From DATKZH01 sp964475955 (GTDB lineage Bacteria > Planctomycetota > Planctomycetia > Pirellulales > Thermoguttaceae), in contig CAYYZY010000051.1 in assembly GCA_964475955.1 (NCBI GenBank), positions 1 to 43,398 on the forward strand: 43,398 nt of DNA, written 5' to 3'. The notes beneath the pieces are model-generated. The model saw only the letters and a list, made by a program, of their open reading frames with translations. It had not been told where the DNA came from and did no database searches. This document shows, piece after piece, positions 16,691 through 24,102 of the stretch. The first letter of the stretch is position 1. Every line of letters begins with the position of its first letter. The position numbers and the translations under genes were made by a program.

Positions 16691-18796
16691 ATGAAACGTC
16701 CGGTCGCGCGTTGGTTGATTGTTGTCGCTCCGTTGCTGCTTGCAGCGCCGGTATGGGCGGGCGGGTTGCACGTGTCGCCCTCGGGCGACGATGCCCAGCC
16801 CGGCACGAAGGACCGGCCCTTCGCTACGCTGGAACGGGCACGCGATGCGATCCGGCGTCTCAAGGACGACAACGGTTTGCCCACGGGCGGGATCACCGTC
16901 GAACTGCACGCCGGTCTGTACGAGCTTGCCCGTCCCTTCGAGTTGACCGAAGAAGATGGCGGCGCTCCGAGCGCGCCGATCGTCTATCGAGCGGCGGAAG
17001 GCGAAACGGTTAAGATCGTCGGGGGCCGCGAGGTGACCGGGTGGAAGCAGGTGGCCGACGGCGCGGTCCTGGAACGGCTCGACGCGTCGGCCCGAGACCA
17101 GGTGTGGCAGGCCGACCTGGGGGCGCTGGGCATCACCGATCTGGAAGGCATCAACAGCGCCAGAACCTACCAGTCCGACCCGGGACTGGAGGTGTTCTTC
17201 CAGGACCGGCCCACGACGCTCGCCCGGTACCCGAATTCGGGCTACCTGCACGTGGCGGGCGTGCCGGGCGCCGACGGCCGCGTGAAGCAGGGCGACGTGG
17301 AGGCGCCCGACGGCAAGTTCGTCTGCGAAGAGCCCTTTCCGGCGGGCTGGGTGGACGAGGAAGACGTCTGGCTGCACGGGTTCTGGCGCCGGGACTGGTG
17401 CGACGTGCGGGTGCCGCTGGCCGAGGTCGACGCGGCGGCGCGCACGCTCACCGTGGGAGTCCCGCCCGACCGGCCGTTCCACCTTCGCAGCGGCCAGTGG
17501 TTCTACGCCGAGAACGTGCTCTCGGCGCTGGATAGCCCCGGCGAATGGTACTTGGACCGCGACACGTCGATCCTCTATTTCTGGCCGCCGGCGCCGCTGT
17601 CGTCGGGCAAGGTTGTGGTGTCGGTCGTGCGGGACCTCGTGCGTCTGGACGACGTGTCGCACGTCACGTTGCGCGGCCTATTGCTCGAAGCCGGGCGCGG
17701 AAGCGGCGTCGTGGTCGAAGGCGGCGACAACGTGCGCGTGGTCGGCTGCACGATCCGCAACATGGGAAACTGGGCGGTGAAGGTCTACGGCGGCACCCGG
17801 CACGGCGTGGTCGGCTGCGACGTCTACGGGACCGGCCAGGGCGGCGTTCATCTGGAGGGGGGCGACCGCAAGACGCTCACCCCCGCCGGGCACTACGCCG
17901 AGAACAACCACATCCACCACACGGCGCGATGGGACCCGGTGTACCAGCAGGCGATCACGGTGTTCGGCGTGGGCAATCGCGCCATGCACAACCTGATCCA
18001 CCACGTGCCCCATATCGCCATCGGCTTCACCGGCAACGAGCAGACGATCGAGTACAACGAGATCCACAGCTCGGTGTTCCAGTCGAACGACGCGGGGGCC
18101 GTCTACACGTCGCCGCCGAACGAGACGTGGTCGATGCGCGGCCACAAGATCCGCTACAACTACCTGCACAACATCCACGGCTTTCAGGACAAGGGCTGTA
18201 TCGGCGTCTATCTGGACGATTGCTTCTCGTCGGCCGACATTTCCGGCAACGTCTTTTACGACGTCGCCACGGCCATCCTCATCGGCGGGGGACGCGACAA
18301 CCCGATCACCAACAACCTCTTCGTCCGTTGCGACCGGGCGTTCAGCATCGACGCCCGGGGACTCGGCTGGGCCAAGGGAGTGGGCGTGTTCGCCACCAAG
18401 GAGCTGCACGACCTCAACTACCGAAAGCCGCCCTGGTCGGTCAAGTACCCCGAACTGCTGGGAATCCTCGAAGACGACCCGCTGGCCCCGAAGGGGAACG
18501 TGGTGGCCCGAAACGTGTGCTGGGGCGGGCCGTGGGGGCGAACGCAGCGCGAGGCCGCGCCGTACGTCAAGTTCGAGGACAACCTGATCGACGTCGACCC
18601 CAAGTTCGTCGGCGAGCCGCCGGCCGACTTCCGCCTCGCCGACGACTCGCCCGCGCGCCGGCTCGGCTTCCGTCCCATCCCGTTCGACAAGATCGGCGTT
18701 TATGAGAGCGACGATCGGGCCTCGTGGCCGGTCGAGGCGGGCAAGCGGGGCCTTCCGACCGGCTCGCCCGCCACGCCGCCGCGGCCAAACCAGTGA
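16691..18796 (+). CDS. secreted right-handed beta-helix protein, probable glycan-active enzyme
   Basis: A 701-residue exported protein. The ATG at 16691 begins a signal peptide (to about residue 24, ending VWAGG) and follows GAGG by 6 bases. LHVSPSGDDAQPGTKDRPFA near the mature N-terminus is the usual opening of DUF1565/pectate-lyase-like beta-helices. The later part has many Asn/His-rich turns (NNHIHHTARW, NLIHHVPHIAIGF, YNYLHNIHGF) typical of stacked parallel-beta coils. The closing motif LGFRPIPFDKIGVY recurs in beta-helix glycoside hydrolases such as those grouped in GH141, so a fucosidase or xylanase-like role is possible but unproven. A TACAAT box at 16573-16578 may be part of its promoter. 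The gap of 199 bases after the sialidase has no gene. Confidence 0.82.
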   Translation: MKRPVARWLIVVAPLLLAAPVWAGGLHVSPSGDDAQPGTKDRPFATLERARDAIRRLKDDNGLPTGGITVELHAGLYELARPFELTEEDGGAPSAPIVYRAAEGETVKIVGGREVTGWKQVADGAVLERLDASARDQVWQADLGALGITDLEGINSARTYQSDPGLEVFFQDRPTTLARYPNSGYLHVAGVPGADGRVKQGDVEAPDGKFVCEEPFPAGWVDEEDVWLHGFWRRDWCDVRVPLAEVDAAARTLTVGVPPDRPFHLRSGQWFYAENVLSALDSPGEWYLDRDTSILYFWPPAPLSSGKVVVSVVRDLVRLDDVSHVTLRGLLLEAGRGSGVVVEGGDNVRVVGCTIRNMGNWAVKVYGGTRHGVVGCDVYGTGQGGVHLEGGDRKTLTPAGHYAENNHIHHTARWDPVYQQAITVFGVGNRAMHNLIHHVPHIAIGFTGNEQTIEYNEIHSSVFQSNDAGAVYTSPPNETWSMRGHKIRYNYLHNIHGFQDKGCIGVYLDDCFSSADISGNVFYDVATAILIGGGRDNPITNNLFVRCDRAFSIDARGLGWAKGVGVFATKELHDLNYRKPPWSVKYPELLGILEDDPLAPKGNVVARNVCWGGPWGRTQREAAPYVKFEDNLIDVDPKFVGEPPADFRLADDSPARRLGFRPIPFDKIGVYESDDRASWPVEAGKRGLPTGSPATPPRPNQ

Positions 18797-18877
18797 CGTG
18801 CTACGTCGCGGCTTCGCCCGGCGGAGTCGACGACGAATGGGAGAATCTCGTTCCTGCCAATCGAGGGAGCAGCGCCG

Positions 18878-20512
18878 ATGCGAAACTACCTTCTCGGTCT
18901 TACCTTCTTGACCGCCTTGGCCGCGGGGCTTGGAAGCGAAGGGGCCCCAGCGGCGGAATCTTCGCCCGGTTATCGGGCCGGGCTGGCCCGCGCGTGCATC
19001 ACGCCCGAGGAACCTTTATGGCTGGCCGGCTACGCGGGCCGCAATCGGCCCTCCGAGGGCGTGCTCGACGATCTGTATGCCCAGGCGCTGGCCATCGAAG
19101 ACGCCTCCGGCGCGCAAGCGCTGCTTCTCTGCGTCGACCTGTGCGCCCTGCGCACGCCCACGGTGAACGAAGTGTGCCGGAGAATCGCCGACCGCACGGG
19201 CCTCGAGCGGAAGCAGGTGCTCGTGAACCTCTCGCACACGCATTCCGGCCCGGCGGTCGACCTGACGCATGCAAGCATGTACCCGATTCCGCCGGACGGC
19301 CTGAAGAAGCTGGAAGCCTACACCGAAAAGGTGAAGGACCACCTGGTCGACCTGGCGGAAAAGGCGTTGGGCGACCTCGAGCCGGCCGAATTGGCCTTCG
19401 GCGTGGGGAGGGCGACCTTTTTCGAGAACCGGCGCCGCCTCGACGGCGACGGCCACTACGCCGGCATGGCCCCCAACCCGCAGAACCACGCCGACCGCGA
19501 CGTGCCGGTCCTTCGCGTCACCACGCCGGGGGGCGAGCCGCGCGCGGTCGTCTTCGGCGCCGCGTGCCACAACGTCACCCTGGGCGGCAACAGCTACAAG
19601 ATCTCCGCCGACTACGCCGGCTCCGCCCGGGCCTTCCTGGAAGCCCAGTTGCCGGGCGCGCAGGCGATGTTCGTCACCGGCTGCGGTGCCGACGCCAATC
19701 CCAATCCCCGGTCCACGGCCGACCAGGAGGAGTGGACCCGCCGGCACGGGAAGAGCTTGGCCCGGGAGGTGCTCGCGGTGCTGTCGCGCCCGATGCGGCC
19801 GGTCGCCGGCCGGCTGAGTACGGAGTTCGCTTTCGTCGATCTCTCCCTGGAGCCGGCGCCGTCGCGCGAGCAGTTGGAGGAGAAACGCGGCGCGCCGAAA
19901 TGGGAGTCGTACCAGGCGGGCCTGATGCTGGCCGCGCTGGACCGCGGCGAGACGCTGCCGACGACTTTCACCGCCCCGATCTCGGTGTGGCAACTCGGCG
20001 AAGGGCTCACGCTGGTCGGCCTGCCCGAGGAGACGGTGTCGGAATACGTGCCGCTTTTGAAACGGGCCCTGGGCGCCGAGGGGCTCTGGACGGCCGGCTA
20101 CTGCAACGACGTCTCCGGCTACCTGCCCACCGTGAAGATTCAGCGCGAAGGCGGGTATGAGTGCCGGGGCCTGTTCGCGCCCGAACTCGGCTGGTTCGCG
20201 CCTTCGGCCGAGCAGGAGGTGGTCGAGGCCGTCTGCCGGCTGGCCCGGCAAGCCGGCCGGAAACCGCGGTCGCCTCGTCCGGTGATCGGGGGGCGCGTCG
20301 GCTGGTGGCGGTTCGAGTCGGAAGGGTTCCTCGCCGACGCTTCCGGCGGGGAACACGACCTGGCGGACAACCACGGCGTGGCGACCGGCGGAGAGCCCGC
20401 GCCGGCGGCGGGCTCGAAGGCCAGCGCCGTTTTCAGCGGCGAGAGCTACCTGGAAAGGAGCCACCTGCGTGTGCCGAACGCGAGCGAGGCCGGGCTGACG
20501 GTCGCTGCCTGA
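18878..20512 (+). CDS. secreted neutral/alkaline ceramidase-like hydrolase with truncated LamG tail
   Basis: A 544-residue exported protein; GAGGGAG stands 8 bases before the ATG and a signal peptide covers about 1-26. The N-terminal catalytic region matches the neutral/alkaline non-lysosomal ceramidase family: NLSHTHSGPA (117-126) with zinc-ligand candidates H120/H122, then GAACHNVTLGG and FVTGCGADANPNP. Family enzymes cut the N-acyl bond of ceramide, but planctomycete relatives are short and their substrates are untested. From about residue 470 (GGRVGWWRFESEGF) a LamG/concanavalin-like carbohydrate-binding domain starts and stops abruptly after GLTVAA, about half of the normal domain. The next gene's stop codon is 14 bases away on the other strand. 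The C-terminus is therefore probably truncated by a rearrangement or nonsense change. Confidence 0.83.
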   Translation: MRNYLLGLTFLTALAAGLGSEGAPAAESSPGYRAGLARACITPEEPLWLAGYAGRNRPSEGVLDDLYAQALAIEDASGAQALLLCVDLCALRTPTVNEVCRRIADRTGLERKQVLVNLSHTHSGPAVDLTHASMYPIPPDGLKKLEAYTEKVKDHLVDLAEKALGDLEPAELAFGVGRATFFENRRRLDGDGHYAGMAPNPQNHADRDVPVLRVTTPGGEPRAVVFGAACHNVTLGGNSYKISADYAGSARAFLEAQLPGAQAMFVTGCGADANPNPRSTADQEEWTRRHGKSLAREVLAVLSRPMRPVAGRLSTEFAFVDLSLEPAPSREQLEEKRGAPKWESYQAGLMLAALDRGETLPTTFTAPISVWQLGEGLTLVGLPEETVSEYVPLLKRALGAEGLWTAGYCNDVSGYLPTVKIQREGGYECRGLFAPELGWFAPSAEQEVVEAVCRLARQAGRKPRSPRPVIGGRVGWWRFESEGFLADASGGEHDLADNHGVATGGEPAPAAGSKASAVFSGESYLERSHLRVPNASEAGLTVAA

Positions 20513-20526
20513 TACGAACACATCGT

Positions 20527-21834
20527 TCACACTTCCGGCAACTGCCACGGGTCGCGTCGCTCGCGGTCGAGCCAGGCGTTGGCCTCGTCGTCGTCGACGA
20601 ATCGCCACGCCTGGGGGTCCCACTTCAGCTTGCGCCGGTGCCAGTAGGCGAGGTTGCCCAGGTGGCACACGGTGACGCTCCGGGCGCCGATCTCGACGTC
20701 GGCCACCGGGCGCTCGCGCGAGCGGATGCAGTCGAGCCAGTTGCGGTGGTGCCCCGGCGACTCGAACAGGTGCACTTCGTCGTCGGCGAGCGGCTCCTTG
20801 GTGATGCTCTCCGGCTCGCTGGAGAGATGCCCGCGGTTGACGTGCAGCTTCCCTTCCGTTCCCTCGAACACGCAGCCGCTGGGGCCGCCGTGGAACATCT
20901 CCACGCCGCCCGAGTAGACGTACTTCACGCCTCGGGTCGCGTTCGGGTCTTCCGGGGGGACGATTTCGACGGGGCCCGACTCGTCCATCCCCAGGGCCCA
21001 CTGGGCAATGTCGAAGTGGTGGGCGCCCATGTCGGTCATGCCGCCGCCGGAATACTCGCGATACGCCCGCCACGCCGGGAAGTGGTTGTGCACGCCGCGG
21101 GGGCTGAGGATCGAGTGGTAGGGCCGCATCGGCGCCTGGCCGAGCCACAGGTCCCAGTCAAGGCCGGGCTCCATCGGCTCCTCGGGCAGATCGCACCAGC
21201 GGCTCGGGCCGCCCACGCCCACCTGGACCGTTCGCACCTTCCCCAGGCGCCCGCTCTGCACCAGCTCGCACGCCAGGCGGAACGGCCCGAACACGCTGGA
21301 GCGCTGCTGGCTGCCGGTCTGCATCACGCGGCCGTGCCCCCGGACCGCCTCGATGCACCGCTTCGCCTCGGCGATGGTCAGCGTGAGCGGCTTCTCGCAG
21401 TAGACGTCCTTGCCGGCCTTGCACGCCTCGATGATCGGGATCGCGTGCCAGTGGTCGGGCGTGGCGATGCAGACGGCGTCGACGTCCTCCCGGGCAATCA
21501 GCTCGCGGAAGTCGACGTAGGCGTCGCAGCCCTTGGAGGCGCCGTCGTCGCGGTAGGCGTCGTCGACCCGCTTCTTGGCATGCTCGCGGCGCGTGGCGTC
21601 GACCTCGCAGACGGCCAGCGCCCGGACGTCGGCCAGCCCGAGCAGCGTGCGCAGGTGATAGTCGTTGGCCATCTTGCCGCAGCCGATGAAGCCGACGGTG
21701 ATCCGCTCGCTCGGCGGGACCTTCCCTTCGCCCCCGAGCACCGATCGCGGCACCACGACCGGCGCGGCGACCGCGGCCGCAAGGCCCCGCACGAATCGAC
21801 GACGGCTGATCCTGCGTGTAGCTGGTCTTCTCAT
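20527..21834 (-). CDS. Tat-exported Gfo/Idh/MocA-family protein
   Basis: A 435-residue NAD(P)-binding protein. The ATG at 21834 is preferred over 21849 because GGAGG lies 8 bases before it. The Tat signal is RRISRRRFVRGLAAAVAAP. The nucleotide motif GFIGCGKM follows directly after the mature N-terminus. CEKPLTL carries the classical EKP lysine, so dehydrogenase chemistry is likely retained. GVHNHFPAWRAYREYSGGG and TDMGAHHFDIAQWALG form the substrate domain with the conserved His. It belongs to the large planctomycete set of exported Gfo/Idh enzymes acting on sugars or cyclitols in the periplasm. It is convergent with the ceramidase-like gene. Confidence 0.9.
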   Translation of the reverse strand: MRRPATRRISRRRFVRGLAAAVAAPVVVPRSVLGGEGKVPPSERITVGFIGCGKMANDYHLRTLLGLADVRALAVCEVDATRREHAKKRVDDAYRDDGASKGCDAYVDFRELIAREDVDAVCIATPDHWHAIPIIEACKAGKDVYCEKPLTLTIAEAKRCIEAVRGHGRVMQTGSQQRSSVFGPFRLACELVQSGRLGKVRTVQVGVGGPSRWCDLPEEPMEPGLDWDLWLGQAPMRPYHSILSPRGVHNHFPAWRAYREYSGGGMTDMGAHHFDIAQWALGMDESGPVEIVPPEDPNATRGVKYVYSGGVEMFHGGPSGCVFEGTEGKLHVNRGHLSSEPESITKEPLADDEVHLFESPGHHRNWLDCIRSRERPVADVEIGARSVTVCHLGNLAYWHRRKLKWDPQAWRFVDDDEANAWLDRERRDPWQLPEV

Positions 21835-21921
21835 CGAGCAATCCTCCATTCTACCGCCCCAACGCGAGGCCCTTCAACCGAGAGGTGGCAAATCAGCCCC
21901 CCATGAGTGTCGAGCGTAGCC

Positions 21922-21941
21922 GTTGCATGGATCTATGCAAC
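21922..21941. promoter_or_regulatory. 20-bp palindrome, possible operator
   Basis: gttgcat (21922-21928) and atgcaac (21935-21941) form perfect 7-bp arms around ggatct. It lies 88 bases upstream of the Tat Gfo/Idh start and 51 bases after the release-factor-like stop, so it may be an operator for the former or part of the end of the latter. It is AT-richer than its surroundings, as LacI-type operators often are. Confidence 0.35.
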
Positions 21942-21991
21942 CCGCGAGCGGCGACGTTGGCTGAGGACCGACTTTGCGCGCGGCGCGCATC

Positions 21992-22525
21992 CTACCGGAG
22001 TTTGCCCAAGTTGTGTTCCTCGCGCCATTGATTGACCAAGGCCAGCGCGCGCCCGTCCCTCTTGAGCAGCTTGACGAGTTGCGACGCGCTACACGCCAAC
22101 CTGTCGGCCGCTTCTTTCACGTCCGACCGGCAGGCGGCCACCCAATCGAGCGCCTCGGCCAGCAGGGCCGGGAAGTCGTCGTGCGACGGGCTGACGTCGA
22201 TCCGCCCGCCGCGGCAGCGCGATTGCCAAAGGGGGCTGGCGCCGCGGCAGGGTTCGCGGGCCAATCGCACCTCGAGCGCCAGGCTCAGACGCAAACGCCG
22301 GAGGGCCACGCGCCGGTTCTCCGCCTGGCTTCGCCGCTCGAACGCCTCGGCGGTCACGCCCGTGGGCGCGTGCACCAGGCGCACGCCGGTCTCCACCTTG
22401 TTGCGGTGCTGGCCGCCGGGCCCCGAGCGCCGCAACCGCTCCGCGCGGCACTGCCGGACGAGCTCGTCGCGCGGCAGCGCCGCCGGATGCGTGGGACTTT
22501 CGCGGGTTGGCCGATCGTCGCGCAT
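21992..22525 (-). CDS. RF-1 domain (GGQ) peptide chain release factor-like protein
   Basis: A 177-residue protein built on the class I release-factor catalytic domain. RRSGPGGQHRNKVETGVRL contains the GGQ tripeptide (37-39) that triggers peptidyl-tRNA hydrolysis in the ribosome. No codon-recognition domain is present, so it resembles ArfB/ICT1-type or planctomycete release factor-like proteins that rescue stalled ribosomes. The C-terminal half (DVKEAADRLACSASQLVKLLKRD) is a helical extension, unlike the short basic tail of ArfB, and may bind a different site. It sits among sugar genes with only 72 bases to the Gfo/Idh gene upstream. The start has only a weak ribosome binding site. Confidence 0.85.
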   Translation of the reverse strand: MRDDRPTRESPTHPAALPRDELVRQCRAERLRRSGPGGQHRNKVETGVRLVHAPTGVTAEAFERRSQAENRRVALRRLRLSLALEVRLAREPCRGASPLWQSRCRGGRIDVSPSHDDFPALLAEALDWVAACRSDVKEAADRLACSASQLVKLLKRDGRALALVNQWREEHNLGKLR

Positions 22526-22597
22526 GGGTCGCCGAGCGTGTCCGGGTCAATCGTCGCGCGACGGAAAGCGGCGCCGAGTCCCCGCACTCCCAATGCG

Positions 22598-23713
22598 CTA
22601 CGAGAGCGTGAAGTCGGGCAGGCGCTTGATCGCGCCGCCTTCGACGGCCGACTCGTGGGCGAGCACCCCCACGCACGTCCAGTTGGCCGACTGCGGCGCG
22701 TTGGGGCGCGGGTCGCGGTCCTCGACCAGCGCCGAGACGAACTCGTTGACCAGGTGCGGGTGCGACCCGCCGTGGCCCGCCCCCTGGATGAACGAAAGGT
22801 GCTCGGCGTCCTGGATCGTTGAGGTGAACTTGCGGATCGGCTCGGGGAGCAGGTGGGCGAAGTCGGGCACCTGGACCCGCTCGGGGATCTCCGGCTCAGG
22901 CTTCTTCGCCGTGTGGACGACGTGCTCCTCCCCCTCGATCAACGCCCATTCGAAGCTCTTCTTCGAGCCGTAGACGTCGAAACTCTCGCGGTACTGGCGC
23001 GCCGTGTCGAACAGGAACCGCCAGATGTGCGCCGCAACGTCCGAATCCTTGACCTTGATGTGGCACGATTCGACCGCGAACCGGTTGCCCGACTTCTCCG
23101 CGATCCGCTCGTTGATCGTCCCCGACCCGAAACAACTCACGTATTCCGCCCGGCCGTCGACCAACCCCAACACGGGGCTGACCACGTGGGTGGCGTAGTG
23201 CATGGGGATCATGCGCTCCCAGTATTCGGGCCAGCCTTCCATGTCCTGCGGGTGGGAGGCCGCCATGTACTGCACCTTGCCCAGCTCGCCGCGGTCGTAC
23301 ATCTGCTTGATGAACAGGAACTCGCGGCTGTAGACGACCGTTTCGGCCATCATGTACTTCAGGCCGGTCTCGGCCACCAGCTCGCAGATCTGGCGGCACT
23401 CGTCGACCGTGGTGGCCATCGGCACGGTGCACATCACGTGCTTGCCCGCCTTCAGGGCGTCCATCGACATCCAGGCGTGGTCCCCAATCGGCGAGTTGAT
23501 GTGGACGAAGTCGACCTGCGGATCGGCCAGCACGTCCTCGTATCGGGTGTAGCGCTTCGCGACGCCGAACGCGTCGGCGATCTTGTCCAACTCCGCCTGG
23601 TTCCGCCGGCAGATGGCGTACATCTCGGCGTTCGGGTGGGCCTGGTAGATGGGGATGAACTCGGCCCCGAAGCCCAAGCCGATGATCGCCACGTTGACTT
23701 TCTTCTCGCTCAC
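22598..23713 (-). CDS. cytoplasmic Gfo/Idh/MocA-family oxidoreductase
   Basis: A 371-residue protein. The GTG at 23713 is chosen because GGGAGGG stands 7 bases before it and the frame begins SEKKVNVAIIGLGFGAEF, the Rossmann motif. No signal peptide is present, so it acts in the cytoplasm. Instead of EKP it has CTVPMATTVDECR, a variant seen in this subfamily. The C-terminal block contains GAGHGGSHPHLVNEFVSAL and ends IKRLPDF, a GHGG-containing pattern that resembles GH109-type NAD-dependent glycosidases and related dehydrogenases. It is divergent from the GH106-like gene (389 bp) and may process its product. Confidence 0.88.
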   Translation of the reverse strand: MSEKKVNVAIIGLGFGAEFIPIYQAHPNAEMYAICRRNQAELDKIADAFGVAKRYTRYEDVLADPQVDFVHINSPIGDHAWMSMDALKAGKHVMCTVPMATTVDECRQICELVAETGLKYMMAETVVYSREFLFIKQMYDRGELGKVQYMAASHPQDMEGWPEYWERMIPMHYATHVVSPVLGLVDGRAEYVSCFGSGTINERIAEKSGNRFAVESCHIKVKDSDVAAHIWRFLFDTARQYRESFDVYGSKKSFEWALIEGEEHVVHTAKKPEPEIPERVQVPDFAHLLPEPIRKFTSTIQDAEHLSFIQGAGHGGSHPHLVNEFVSALVEDRDPRPNAPQSANWTCVGVLAHESAVEGGAIKRLPDFTLS

Positions 23714-23977
23714 AGACAGGCCCTCCCTTTGCGAACCACCCGTTTGTTGACGGCGGGACGGCGAACGAGGCTCCGGGCCTCCCCGGCCTCCTTCTCCGGC
23801 CCTCCGGCCGCCGATTCCTCCCAACGTCTCGAAAGCGACGAGCTCGCCGACCAGCGGACACGCCGCGTGCCGTCCGCCGGTTGCGAAACCCGCCGCAGTC
23901 TACCGGGTGCGACGCGGGTTGCCAAGGCGTGGGGCGGAGCACGCCTCCCTACCGGCGTCCTGCGGCGGGGGGCCGGG

Positions 23978-24033
23978 GGTCGAGTGCAACGAGCCCCCGA
24001 ATCCGCCGGACTGAGGGCTCGCTGCGCTCGACC
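23978..24033. repeat. dispersed repeat family G, inverted pair
   Basis: ggtcgagtgcaacgagccc (23978-23996) and gggctcgctgcgctcgacc (24015-24033) are inverted copies with two mismatches and an 18-base loop. The element lies in the 389-bp divergent region between the Gfo/Idh gene and the GH106-like gene, 70 bases before the latter's start. Confidence 0.6.
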
Positions 24034-24102
24034 AGGGCCGCCCTGAGTTGTATCCTGGGAGTCGACAGACGATCGACGCCCGCCCACCCAGGAGCGATCC
24101 CG

